Part shown: piece after piece, positions 47,011 through 56,016 of the stretch
Layout: each line of letters begins with the position of its first letter
How positions within the stretch are numbered: the first letter of the stretch is position 1
Assembly (NCBI GenBank): GCA_014695195.1
Contig: JACJNW010000025.1
Coordinates: 1 to 64,000 of the forward strand
DNA length: 64,000 nucleotides
From: Cyanobacteria bacterium FACHB-DQ100
GTDB taxonomy: Bacteria > Cyanobacteriota > Cyanobacteriia > Leptolyngbyales > Leptolyngbyaceae
Direction: 5' to 3'
Made by a program: the position numbers and the translations under genes
Notes under the pieces: model-generated
The model's database searches: none
What the model saw: the letters and a program-made list of their open reading frames with translations, nothing else
What the model was told of the DNA's origin: nothing

Positions 47011-47204
47011 CCCAGCACTAGAATCCTTCTCCTGCAAGCTTTCTAAGTTTGCTTTTGGCAAACCTGGCTAAAAAGTACTCTTTTGACTTTTGTGAAAGCT
47101 TACTCCGGCAATCTTCAGTTGAATGAAAGCTTTGCCAGCAGGGAAGCTTGGAATTTTGGCGAACCTCCCAGCAATTTTGCCCTTGCTGCGGTTTGCCAAA
47201 AAGA

Positions 47205-47555
47205 ATTGGAGGACTCCTCCTTGCTCGGAGGCGATTCAGTAGCCGCCACTTCAGTCACATCATCGACATCAATCGCTTGATGCAATAACGCCCCTGTACC
47301 CCCACATTGTGAAGGCTTGACCCACTTCTGCTGGGTGCGCACCTGCGCTACAGTTGAAGAACGAACTCCACAACTACAGCTTTCCCATCCCCATACAAAT
47401 CTCAAATCGAAATCTACACCAGGATGGCAGTTAGTGAGCGGACAGCCACCAGGGTCGGAAAGTACAGTCGTCTCACAACGACCAAACTGACCCTCATTTT
47501 TCACAGTTCAGCGGCTGAGAGAGCTTGAACTGCGGCGCTGTTGATTCACATCTTA
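47205..47555 (-). ncRNA. Cas12k tracrRNA
   Basis: The gap between cas12k and the array, read on the minus strand, carries the conserved landmarks of V-K tracrRNA: an early CAGCGCCGCAGTTC, ATGAGGGTCAGTTT...GACCCTGGTGGCTG pairing, GGTGCGCACCCAGCA, GTGGCGGCTACTGAATC and the 3' CCTCCGAGCAAGGAGG-AGTCCTCC stem. It seems longer (~340 nt) than the ~216-nt ShCAST molecule because of an insertion in the middle. The ends are estimated. Landmarks are compared from memory of the ShCAST tracrRNA. Confidence 0.82.
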
Positions 47556-47589
47556 ACTTGTCTTGGTTCGGAAGTACTGTAAGGTCAGA

Positions 47590-49521
47590 CTATTTTGCCG
47601 TGATCGCACGAGCATGGTAAGCCGAGATCGCAATATCTTTTGCCAGCTCTTGAGGGCTACCTTTGAGTGGCTGAAATCCGACTTCAACGGTGATACCCAG
47701 TTGAGTGGCTTGACTACAGATAGCTTCAATCAGTCTGTTGTACCCCCATTGATGTATCGCCTGACGATACGCTTTAGCGTATTGCTTTTGAGCTGCAATT
47801 GATCCTGGGCACTTCTGTTCCGCTCTTGCTTGAATCTCACTGTCGAGCAGCTCTCGCATGTGCTTCAGGTTGGGTACTACAATGCTGCCTGCTTGATAAG
47901 TTTGAGCAAGTTCAATGACCGCCTTTGCTAACAGCCGATCTACATATTGCCCCAGTTCTGATTCTGAGGGTTGGGATGCGGCTCCACGTTGTTGATTTTT
48001 GTGGCGTTGCAAGCGGTTTTGCTGCTGCTGGTTGCGGTGACGGTTCAGCAAGTGGTATTGCTCACCGAGCAGTGCACGAGGGGTACGATAGGTGAGTATC
48101 TCTCCAGTTCTGCCGTTGACAACCGCCACTGTAATCGGGTCAGCCAACCCAATACTGATTCCAACTAGAATTTCGGGATTGCCTACACGGGGAGTCCGGC
48201 TAGGGCGTTCGGGTAAGTTCTGCAAGCGATCGAGCGTCGAATGATTGCGAGGATCTGGGTTGGCATAGGTCAGTTTCTTACGGGCTTTCGCAACCTTCTC
48301 CTGCTGGACTTCTAGCGTGCCTTCTGCGGTCATTAGACGAGTATCGAAGGTGCAAAAAAGGACAAGATGGTTCACGTTCCAAGGGTCACCCTTGCCTTCG
48401 CCTTCTCTCCAGCCTAGAAAGGCTGAACTGAGGGTGAGTAAGCCTGCCGGATAAGTATCTTTATTCGCTTGATAAGCCTGACAGTCTTCTAAGAAGCGTT
48501 GGAAGAAAGGCAGTTGCCGTTGATCGCAAGATAAACGAAATGGATACTCTTTATCGATCTTGAACCACTGCTTGATGTCAGGATCAGCTGCACTGAGATA
48601 CTGGTTCATTCCATTAAAGGTGACAGTGATTCTCCCTGTTGCTGTCTTGCCCCAATAAACATCGGTCGCACTGCCGTAAATGATGGGATAAGGGAGAGAC
48701 GCAGGGCGGGTTAGCAGTTTAGCTTGCCACTCCTGTGCTTGAGCAACTGTTTCAGACAGTTGTTGTGTCGCAATCGTCAATGTTTCTAGAAAGGTTTCCC
48801 CTGCTAAATCTCGCCCCTTTGGGAGACGAGCCTGGAGTTGGGCTTCCAGCTGCTCAATCTCCTTCTGTTTACGATGAGTGCGGTGGGCAAACTTTTCTGA
48901 ATCCTCTTCAGTGGTGGGAACCTCACAGTCATTTTTGAGGAGATAGGCAATGGCACATCGGGACAAAATATCGTCTGTAGCGTCATAAGCCTTAAACAAT
49001 CGATCCATGAGGCTGCCCTCATTGGCGGATTGGGTTTGCCCTTGTGCCCGCTTGCGCTTCTTTGCAGGTGAATTGGGTGGATCTATATCTTCTGCCTTGA
49101 CCTGGTCCAGAATCGCTCGCGCCTGATGCCGAATGGCCTCAAGCGTGGAACCGCTAAGTTCAAGCAGTTCTGCATCACTCTTGACTACATTTAGCCAACG
49201 CCGTTTGCCATCCAGACGGCGGTGACGGGTTTGCTGGAGCGCCAGCCAGGATTGGTAGGTGTAGGTCACCATCTGGTTGGCAGAAGCATAGAAGCGTCCA
49301 GGCTGACCTGGGTAGACTGCCTTGAGCGAGTCGCAAAGCTCTTTAACAGAGCTATAGGCGACAGTGCTCCTGCGCTGCCAAGTCTCAAAATCCTCATGCT
49401 GGCTGACTCGTTGGAGCAGGTCGTTTACAAGCGGGGTATTGCTGTTAGTCATAAGCTGCCAGAGATGACGGCGTACAGGCTCGGAAGCGATTAGGCGACA
49501 GTGAATCGTTTTGAGGCTCAT
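47590..49521 (-). CDS. cas12k: Cas12k, nuclease-dead type V-K effector
   Basis: 643 aa from ATG 49521 (MSLKTIHCRLIASEPVRRHLW); a GTG three codons upstream is poorly placed relative to GGAG. Cas12k binds crRNA/tracrRNA and marks the target for TniQ and TnsC. RuvC-I reads GISIG, with Ser in place of the catalytic Asp, and RuvC-II reads IVVPNL, with Pro in place of Glu, so it cannot cut, as expected for the family. Size is normal. Divergent from the cvkR-like gene with a palindrome halfway between the two starts. Confidence 0.96.
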   Translation of the reverse strand: MSLKTIHCRLIASEPVRRHLWQLMTNSNTPLVNDLLQRVSQHEDFETWQRRSTVAYSSVKELCDSLKAVYPGQPGRFYASANQMVTYTYQSWLALQQTRHRRLDGKRRWLNVVKSDAELLELSGSTLEAIRHQARAILDQVKAEDIDPPNSPAKKRKRAQGQTQSANEGSLMDRLFKAYDATDDILSRCAIAYLLKNDCEVPTTEEDSEKFAHRTHRKQKEIEQLEAQLQARLPKGRDLAGETFLETLTIATQQLSETVAQAQEWQAKLLTRPASLPYPIIYGSATDVYWGKTATGRITVTFNGMNQYLSAADPDIKQWFKIDKEYPFRLSCDQRQLPFFQRFLEDCQAYQANKDTYPAGLLTLSSAFLGWREGEGKGDPWNVNHLVLFCTFDTRLMTAEGTLEVQQEKVAKARKKLTYANPDPRNHSTLDRLQNLPERPSRTPRVGNPEILVGISIGLADPITVAVVNGRTGEILTYRTPRALLGEQYHLLNRHRNQQQQNRLQRHKNQQRGAASQPSESELGQYVDRLLAKAVIELAQTYQAGSIVVPNLKHMRELLDSEIQARAEQKCPGSIAAQKQYAKAYRQAIHQWGYNRLIEAICSQATQLGITVEVGFQPLKGSPQELAKDIAISAYHARAITAK

Positions 49522-49570
49522 TGATCGCACGACTCCATTGAGTAGGTTGCTGATAAATGTGAAGCACTCT

Positions 49571-49594
49571 GAAATAGTTTTTGCGTACTATTTC
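49571..49594. promoter_or_regulatory. Palindromic operator shared by cas12k and the cvkR-like gene
   Basis: Perfect inverted repeat GAAATAGT-N8-ACTATTTC. It lies 49 bp upstream of both the cas12k ATG (49521) and the regulator ATG (49644). Published CvkR regulators repress the cas12k promoter from such a site. The sequence ACTATTTCTT at 49587-49596 recurs upstream of tnsB at 54480-54489, and a half-site ACTATTTT overlaps the end of cas12k upstream of the tracrRNA. Confidence 0.7.
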
Positions 49595-49643
49595 TTGTAG
49601 AGGTATCATACCGAAGAATTGTCAGGATGGCAATCTAATTAAT

Positions 49644-49976
49644 ATGGCACTTGCTCCCCGAATCCCCTCTCATACACACTGGTGTGCGTTACAGCTTTAT
49701 CTGCAATGGGCGCACGACGAATTGATGGAACTTGAGGAGTTTTTGCGGATTTGGGATGTCTCACGGGAGGAGCTGGCGTTCATCTGCGACTGCTCACTCA
49801 CTACTGTCAATCACTGGTTTTCTCAGGGAGAGCACCGCAGATTTCCGAGTGAAAAGCATCAGCAGAAGCTGGCACTCGCTCATCATATTTGGGTGACAAT
49901 CGAATCTGAACCAGAATATTTGAAGACGTTGCGACAGATGTATCACACGAAACAGCGGCGAAGGCAGGAAAAATAG
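49644..49976 (+). CDS. cvkR: CvkR-like transcriptional repressor of the CAST
   Basis: 110 aa from ATG 49644 (an upstream TTG at 49581 would place the start inside the operator). An HTH is visible in FLRIWDVSREELAFICDCSLTTVNHWFSQG (~36-65) followed by basic HRRFPSEKHQQKLALAHHIW. Position, size and divergent orientation match the CvkR family of V-K elements; whether it is the MerR-type or another of the HTH classes found at this spot cannot be decided by eye. It ends at a hairpin terminator. Confidence 0.75.
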   Translation: MALAPRIPSHTHWCALQLYLQWAHDELMELEEFLRIWDVSREELAFICDCSLTTVNHWFSQGEHRRFPSEKHQQKLALAHHIWVTIESEPEYLKTLRQMYHTKQRRRQEK

Positions 49977-49977
49977 G

Positions 49978-50001
49978 AGCTTGCCATATGGCAAGCTTTT
50001 C
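49978..50001 (+). terminator. Terminator of the cvkR-like gene
   Basis: Self-complementary AGCTTGCCATATGGCAAGCT followed by TTTCTT just after the stop codon. Confidence 0.75.
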
Positions 50002-50105
50002 TTGTCAGTTTATTTAGTTCAAGTGTACTTTTACACATAGCCTACGTTTGCGAAACAGCAATCCTTTGCGAATCGCTGACAACGAGATGTAATCCACTTG
50101 AATGA

Positions 50106-50771
<666 letters not shown>

Positions 50772-50774
50772 TGG

Positions 50775-51109
50775 CTAGAAATCGACATTCGAGAAGAAGT
50801 CTTCGTCAATCCGCTTGATGTGCAATGTTTCCTTGATATTGACACCGACATCATGTTCGATCATCAGTTGGGCTAATTTCTGTCCATCGATCAGGATGAT
50901 TTTGCTGTCTCGCAGTTGGAATGCGTAGGTAATTGCCTGCTGAGTGTAGGTGGAAGTGGTGATGAAAACACCTTTGCGAGCACCGACACCTGCTAAAGCT
51001 CCTTGAAAGGCTTGAATTTTTTCTCGACCCACTGAGCTTTTCCAGTGTTTGGCTTGAATGTAGATCACATCCCGTCCTAGTTTGTATTCATTCACGCCCG
51101 TTTTTACAA
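50775..51109 (-). pseudogene. Truncated Mrr-type restriction endonuclease
   Basis: Only the C-terminal half of an Mrr_cat domain remains: VIYIQAKHW (catalytic Q-x-K), VGREKIQAFQGALAGVGARKGVFITTS and the final LMIEHDVGVN. The upstream frame stops at 51110 just before the region that should contain the GDGGIDG catalytic Asp loop, so the N-terminus and that catalytic Asp are missing. A GTG at 51095 could start a short protein, but it would be catalytically incomplete. It lies tail to tail with the PD-(D/E)XK gene, 3 bp apart. Confidence 0.75.
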
Positions 51110-51139
51110 AGAAGCGCTATTTCGCTGCGATCGCTGTGC

Positions 51140-51669
51140 TCAACCATCTTTCTTGCCTCTCTCCTGATATTTGACCATTGCTGTAAAGCGCAGCCCACAG
51201 TGATGACATCTCCCATCTGTCCATAATGCTGGAATCTGGAAGGGGCGCTTACAACTGGGGCATCGCTCTAACAATCGCAAGTTGTGACGTGTGCAAACGG
51301 CAACTATATCCTTGTGCTGCCACACCATCCGATGACAGGGTACTTCAGCATAACAGGCTCCACATAGTCGAATGGGGCGAGGCTGCAACGTCATTCCCTG
51401 GTGAGGCAACATCGCTTGGAAGCGCGAAGGATCTAAACCGATGAGGCGGGAGATCGCGCCCAACTCTTCTTCAGTGGAAACGGGTTAAAGTAGAGCTTTT
51501 CCCAACGGGCTGTCACTGCACCAATACCCGCCGCTTGCCCTAATGCATAAGCTGAAGGCAGATGATTCGCCTTGAAGTGCCTCAACCGTCCTAGGTAGTG
51601 ACTGATACTTTCATACTTCAAGGGTTCCACATAACCGAGCCGAGGCGCATTCTCGTCAGGCTGACTCAT
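51140..51669 (-). pseudogene. tniQ: tniQ with a single-base frameshift
   Basis: Two overlapping frames together make a V-K TniQ of about 176 aa. Frame 1 (from ATG 51669) gives the N-terminal part up to WEKLYFNPFP; frame 2 (to 51140) continues EEELGAISRLIGLD... with the zinc-binding LCGACYAEVPCH and CPSC...CHHCG motifs. They join at ~51,475 in CCACTGAAG, where one missing base shifts the frame. The total 530 nt is one short of a multiple of three. TniQ bridges Cas12k and TnsC. A sequencing error or recoding cannot be excluded. Confidence 0.85.
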
Positions 51670-51716
51670 GACAGATTTTTCCTTACAAAATATTCATCTC
51701 AATCCTCGCTTAACTC

Positions 51717-52565
51717 CTAGTTTCTTCTCGCCTCTGGCGGGATATAGGGTTTGCCATAACGGTTGGCGATGTTGGACAGAATTGCCTCATCCACCTTCCC
51801 ATGCCCTTTCTTGAGCGAATGCAATACCGCCCTCGTCAAAATCTTGATCAAACTGCCCATGTGAGCTTGGGTGCTGGCTGCCAAAATCTCAAATAGCTTG
51901 CCTTCTGACAAGTTAGAAGCTTGCGGAAGCGCCAGAATGTCATGCTCGATCGTCCGCAGTGTTTTCTGGAAGTCTTCATAGTCTAGTCGATCGAATTCAA
52001 ACAGGGAGGGAAAGCAGGGCAACAAGTCGAAATTCTGCAATGTACTGTCTAGATCCTGCCTACCAATGAGAACGATCGGCACGCCTGATTCCTCATGAAG
52101 CTGCTTCAGGTCAATCAAGGCTTCCCGTTGTAGATTATCGGCATTATCAATGATCAAAAGCTCGATCCCAAACGGCTCCAAGCATCCAGCTAATCGAGCG
52201 CGTAAATCTTGTCGTCTTCCCCTCGGAGCCGCATGGTTAATATCTTTGAGAATTTGTGAAAACAGCCGCTTAGAGCTTGAATTTGACCAAGCTTTAACAC
52301 AGGAAACTCGTTTTCTATCTTCTTGGCGGTAATGTGTGGACGATCGACTCTTGCCGACCTCCCTCGCTCCAATGACCCGTCCGCACTGTTTCAGTAATCG
52401 CAATTCATCGAGCCATCGGAAATATTGCGAAGCGCGATCGGTCGGAATAAAAGCCGTCTGGAATAGCTCCTCGATCGCTGCCGTTTTGACTAGGACATCA
52501 GTCAAATCAAGCTGAGGAGCAAGAATCTCGACCGGAACTTGGGTTGCAAGCTGGGATTGTGCCAT
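51717..52565 (-). CDS. tnsC: TnsC-type AAA+ ATPase of the CAST
   Basis: 282 aa, normal for V-K TnsC (about 276). It forms filaments on target DNA and recruits TnsB. Walker A is GAREVGKS (66-73). Walker B reads LLIIDN (136-141): the usual Glu next to the Asp is Asn141. Sensor regions VLIGRQDLD and the EILAASTQAHMGSLIKILTRAVLHSL lid helix are present. It starts 3 bp after the tnsB stop and ends 47 bp before tniQ: a tnsB-tnsC-tniQ operon. Confidence 0.93.
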   Translation of the reverse strand: MAQSQLATQVPVEILAPQLDLTDVLVKTAAIEELFQTAFIPTDRASQYFRWLDELRLLKQCGRVIGAREVGKSRSSTHYRQEDRKRVSCVKAWSNSSSKRLFSQILKDINHAAPRGRRQDLRARLAGCLEPFGIELLIIDNADNLQREALIDLKQLHEESGVPIVLIGRQDLDSTLQNFDLLPCFPSLFEFDRLDYEDFQKTLRTIEHDILALPQASNLSEGKLFEILAASTQAHMGSLIKILTRAVLHSLKKGHGKVDEAILSNIANRYGKPYIPPEARRN

Positions 52566-52568
52566 ATC

Positions 52569-54452
52569 CTACCAAATCCTTTTCAATGATTGATTTTTGG
52601 GGATCACGATTGAATGCCGTTCTTCAGGTGGAGGTGTCGAAGCAGCAGGTTCAACAGGTTGCGAAGGAGAAACAGGAGACGGAGGTTTCATCTGCTCGGA
52701 AGTCACCCTTTCTGGCAACAGATCGATCAATTCAGTGGGGCTAGCAGATTTGCCTGCTCGTTCTTTCCGTAATTCAACGACTTTCGAGTTCTGCTTGCTC
52801 TTTCCTCTCAGTTTTTTCTGCTCAGTGCGCTGCCGTTCTCTTTTCTCCTGCTTACGTTGCTCGACAAGTTTTTGCCGCTGATCCAGCGCTAAGAGTGCAT
52901 CGTAGTTTGAATGTTCTCGCTTGGCATGACTGCGGACTTTGTTCAGATGCTTGAGTTCCTCCAGGCTCAAATCTTGCGCGTCCATATTAATTGCATGGGC
53001 ATAGCCAATAAACTCTCCTGCCTCGTCACCCGTCTCTTGGCGATATACATACAAGGTCAAAATGTGGTCAGGGTCATACTGTAACGTCACATATTCGCCT
53101 TGCAGCGATCGCAGCTCTTCACAGCGGTAAGTCAGGTTTTCAAAGTAGACAGACCCATGCGCCTGCACCACACGTTGCTCCGCTTTCATTAAGCAGGGGT
53201 CTAAGTCACGTTCATTCAACGGCTCAGGCAGTTTCTTTCCCATACCTTTAAACCAGCGCACAAAGCGGGTATCAAGTGGATCTTTCGGATAGGGCTCGTG
53301 ATTATAGTCGCGGAAGAAGTACACGGCTAAGATTAGGTCGATATCCTCAAAGGTAAGGCACGCTTCCTTCTCCGCACGTTCTGCCCCATCCTCCTCCTTG
53401 GAGATGTAGCCTGGTAGGGGAGCTAAGACTTTGGTGTTGATCGTTTTGAAGAGCCGCTCTTGAATTCCCCCCTGAATCGGACGATCGCGGAGTTCACACT
53501 GAAATCCCAACTTTTTCCCGATGGATTGGATGAGCTTAGATCGGCTCAAATCCTTGCCTCCATCAGTGAAGAAGTATTGGAGCGGTGCGCCATAAATATT
53601 CGACTGACCCAAAACTTCTTCAAGCTCATACTCGAGTGGGTACTGCTTAGGCAAGATTGCATGCCTGAGCGTTAGCGCCACTTCATGTGCTCCTGGCTGT
53701 TTGTGCCACAGGTGGTAGCCAATGACGCAGCTTGAGAAGGTATCGACAACGGTGGTCAGCCAAGGTCTCCAGGGAAGAACTTTGCCCGCCTTGTCGACAA
53801 TCCGAATATCAAGTTTCGTGTGATCGCACTGGATAATCTGATTGCTGAAATCCGCTTTTAGCAACTTCCCATCCCGCGTTTCCACCGCTACCCAGGAACC
53901 AGACCCTGGATTGCGAATTTTCTGTGTCCGTTTCTGGCGTTCAACCAAGGGCTTCAATATTCGATAAATAGTTGCTGGGTGGGGATAGTCACCTTCTTCA
54001 TGTCGCAAATCGATCACAGCATGCCGCTGGACTTCGCGCACGACATCAGCAGGCTTGAGCCGATGCTTATCCTTCAGGCTTTGCTCGTAAACTTGCCGAA
54101 TGTAGTCCACCCAATACTCATGAATTCGATGTTGCCCTTTGTCGGAGCGCTCAATCCCAACGGTTTCGCGCAGCCGATCCTCGTTGTATTGGTTGAGTAA
54201 TCGCTCTACCTGACGAGGCGATACATTCAGAGTTTTGGCGATCGCTTGTTTCCGCTCCGTCTTCACTTTTCGGCTAGGTGACTGCGCCAACCACTCGATG
54301 AGCCGAAACCGTAATTTATGGGGATCTGAAGACTCGATCAAGATTGGGAATAGGTCTGTATCGAAGGCACGATCGCTCAGCAGAATTTCATCGAAAGTTT
54401 GTGAGTCGGCATCTAATGAAACTTGACTTTTATCCATAGGGGATTGTCGCAT
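52569..54452 (-). CDS. tnsB: TnsB DDE transposase of the CAST
   Basis: 627 aa. HTH domains in the first ~170 residues, then the RNase H-like core with catalytic Asp210 (IIQCDHT), Asp297 (YFFTDGGKD) and Glu332 (GGIQERLF), spaced D-87-D-35-E, and a C-terminal Lys/Arg-rich hook (residues ~530-627) ending RHSIVIPKNQSLKRIW, the segment that touches TnsC in this family. All key residues are intact. The start may be ATG 54452 or 54437; neither has a good ribosome site. Confidence 0.95.
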   Translation of the reverse strand: MRQSPMDKSQVSLDADSQTFDEILLSDRAFDTDLFPILIESSDPHKLRFRLIEWLAQSPSRKVKTERKQAIAKTLNVSPRQVERLLNQYNEDRLRETVGIERSDKGQHRIHEYWVDYIRQVYEQSLKDKHRLKPADVVREVQRHAVIDLRHEEGDYPHPATIYRILKPLVERQKRTQKIRNPGSGSWVAVETRDGKLLKADFSNQIIQCDHTKLDIRIVDKAGKVLPWRPWLTTVVDTFSSCVIGYHLWHKQPGAHEVALTLRHAILPKQYPLEYELEEVLGQSNIYGAPLQYFFTDGGKDLSRSKLIQSIGKKLGFQCELRDRPIQGGIQERLFKTINTKVLAPLPGYISKEEDGAERAEKEACLTFEDIDLILAVYFFRDYNHEPYPKDPLDTRFVRWFKGMGKKLPEPLNERDLDPCLMKAEQRVVQAHGSVYFENLTYRCEELRSLQGEYVTLQYDPDHILTLYVYRQETGDEAGEFIGYAHAINMDAQDLSLEELKHLNKVRSHAKREHSNYDALLALDQRQKLVEQRKQEKRERQRTEQKKLRGKSKQNSKVVELRKERAGKSASPTELIDLLPERVTSEQMKPPSPVSPSQPVEPAASTPPPEERHSIVIPKNQSLKRIW

Positions 54453-54787
54453 TTCTGGCTTGAATGGTAAAAAAGTACCACTATTTCTTCAAGATGGCTA
54501 GATAATGCGACATAAAACTTACGAGAAATGGAGAGAAGATTGGTCAGAGCGATCGCAAAGCCGCATTTTCAAAATTATCCTCATTAGCGTCTGCCTTGAG
54601 TACGTTTGTTTGTAAACCTTCGCTAGATAATCAGGCTCACGATCTTCGTTTCAAATTCAACTGATCACCACAGTGACCGATCTTGCAGCTCATCGCATCA
54701 CAGCTTGATGCAACTGAACGAGATTGGTTCACCGCTCAGTTCTAGTGATAAACATCGATGTTGAGGTTTTCGCGGATGAGCATGATC
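54453..54787. other. Region upstream of tnsB with degenerate TnsB-like sites
   Basis: No gene seen. GCGACATAAAACTTACGA (54507-54524) is a weak inverted relative of the left-end repeat, and a TGTCGC lies in the first codons of tnsB (54445-54450). TGGTA-N6-TACCA (54465-54480 region) and ACTATTTCTT (54480-54489), a copy of part of the cas12k operator, suggest regulated tnsB transcription. I see no TGTAC terminus in inverted orientation. Confidence 0.4.
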
Positions 54788-54939
54788 ATCCCTCATTTGT
54801 CACTCTCGCTGAAACAAACTCTGAAACACAGCTACAGCGCGAGTGCCCTATTTTGACGGCTCGAAAATGACAAAAGAGCAAAACGCAGGTACAGCAGAGC
54901 TTTCAGCTTTTGCTTCTCCCAAAGTAACAAATGAGGGAT
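54788..54939. repeat. 152-bp element with 17-bp terminal inverted repeats
   Basis: Arms ATCCCTCATTTGTCACT (54788-54804) and AGTAACAAATGAGGGAT (54923-54939) differ at one position. Inside, weaker copies of the same word occur (CCCTATTTTGACG, AAAATGACAAAAGAGC). This layout resembles a small non-autonomous transposon (MITE) or paired transposase-binding sites of another Tn7/Mu-like element. No clear target duplication flanks it. Confidence 0.5.
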
Positions 54940-55068
54940 CACATCGATCTGATTCGCTAAACTCGGTCAGACTTTCTGCTTAATTTGTGGCGGTTCTATG
55001 TCATCTTGCATCACTTGAGATGGCAGAACTTTGGCTCAGATCGACCTGCACAAATTACAAAACATCAG

Positions 55069-55704
55069 ATGCCTTTCAATCATTCCCATACTCACAAGAA
55101 CTCGTCTAAGGATCGATTCGCTCCGCGAAGCTCTGAAGGATCGCGCAGTTCTTCAAAACTACTTTCGATATCCTCCCGTTCAATCATTGTGCTATCCACA
55201 GTGCTGCTAATAGTGACGAGCATCATGGCGACAAAAGTTCCAGGATGTGCGGTTCCTTCGGAGTTGCGCTTTGCGCTAATCGCATTCAATCTCGTTGCTG
55301 CCTATGTTCTTTTAGCACCGTTGGCAATGCGGTTGCTACCAGAACTACTTCAGCTTGCCCAATGCTGGAAGTGGTTATGTGCGATCTCTGGAATTAGCTT
55401 ATTTGCCCTTATCGTCACTCCTGCACAGGCAGCGATCTTTGATACGGCTGAGAAGTACACTACTCAGATTTTTGGTATGTACATCGATAGCGCTATGATC
55501 ACCCTGATCTTTGGCTTTCTTAGAATTAGTGCGTTCACTCTGGGAGCCGCATTTGTGTTACTAGCACTAGAAAAAGCAAGACACGGTGAGAACTGGCAGC
55601 CCTTTGCCTGGAATGCTTTCGCGGTGCTGATGGTGGTTGTTTTGGTTGAAGGGATGTCTACCTTGTTCCTCTCTACAACTGCAACCACGACAACAACTCG
55701 ATAG
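55069..55704 (+). CDS. VirB2-like (T4SS major pilin-type) membrane protein
   Basis: 211 aa from ATG 55069 (other starts possible). Two hydrophobic segments at ~43-60 and ~62-85, then LFALIVTPAQAAIFD, which looks like a signal-peptidase site (TPAQA|A), followed by two further helices (~135-160, ~180-200). That mature part with two helices is the architecture of TrbC/VirB2 pilins. The next genes are VirB3-like and VirB4-like, which supports the call. Much longer leader than usual VirB2. Confidence 0.5.
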   Translation: MPFNHSHTHKNSSKDRFAPRSSEGSRSSSKLLSISSRSIIVLSTVLLIVTSIMATKVPGCAVPSELRFALIAFNLVAAYVLLAPLAMRLLPELLQLAQCWKWLCAISGISLFALIVTPAQAAIFDTAEKYTTQIFGMYIDSAMITLIFGFLRISAFTLGAAFVLLALEKARHGENWQPFAWNAFAVLMVVVLVEGMSTLFLSTTATTTTTR

Positions 55705-55718
55705 AGCTTTGCAAAGTT

Positions 55719-55910
55719 ATGTCAGACAAGAAGTTTCGTCGTATCAATCCCAGCTTGGGTCATACCCCTAGCTTTGGTCCGATTCCCGTTGGTCAGCTTT
55801 TCCCGATTGGTATCAGCATCGGAGTCTCTTATCTGGTCTTTGAACTACTGCTTGGTGGGGGACTCACTTGGGTTGCTTTGTTTGCCCTTTGGGGATCTGC
55901 AAGCTGGTAG
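55719..55910 (+). CDS. VirB3-like small membrane protein
   Basis: 63 aa starting 14 bp after the previous gene. A polar N-terminus (KKFRRINPSLGHTPSFGPIP) is followed by two hydrophobic stretches (VGQLFPIGISIGVSYLVFEL and GLTWVALFALWG). Size and place between VirB2-like and VirB4-like genes fit VirB3/TrbD. Sequence alone would not be enough. Confidence 0.45.
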   Translation: MSDKKFRRINPSLGHTPSFGPIPVGQLFPIGISIGVSYLVFELLLGGGLTWVALFALWGSASW

Positions 55911-56016
55911 ATTTTGACCGGAGACAAGAACTGGAAATTGCTCAACAAATTTGTGTCCGTCCCTCAATGGACGTGCAAGTTTCGACCGTATCAACGCTTA
56001 TTGTCAGGAGCGTCCC

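Noticed and set aside
50023-50036. GTGTA-N4-TACAC palindrome as an internal transposon terminus
   Set aside because: It resembles TGTAC by chance, and no repeat array or duplication accompanies it; an operator for the nuclease gene is equally possible but unsupported.
52190-52372. Possible frameshift in tnsC after Walker A
   Set aside because: An alternative frame is open here, but the called frame continues smoothly into SSSKRLFSQIL and the protein has the normal family length.
54788-54939. Inverted repeat as the CAST right end
   Set aside because: Its word ATCCCTCATTTGTCACT shares neither the TGTCGC nor the TTCGCAAATTA part of the left-end repeats, and no GTACA terminus or AGGAA duplication flanks it.
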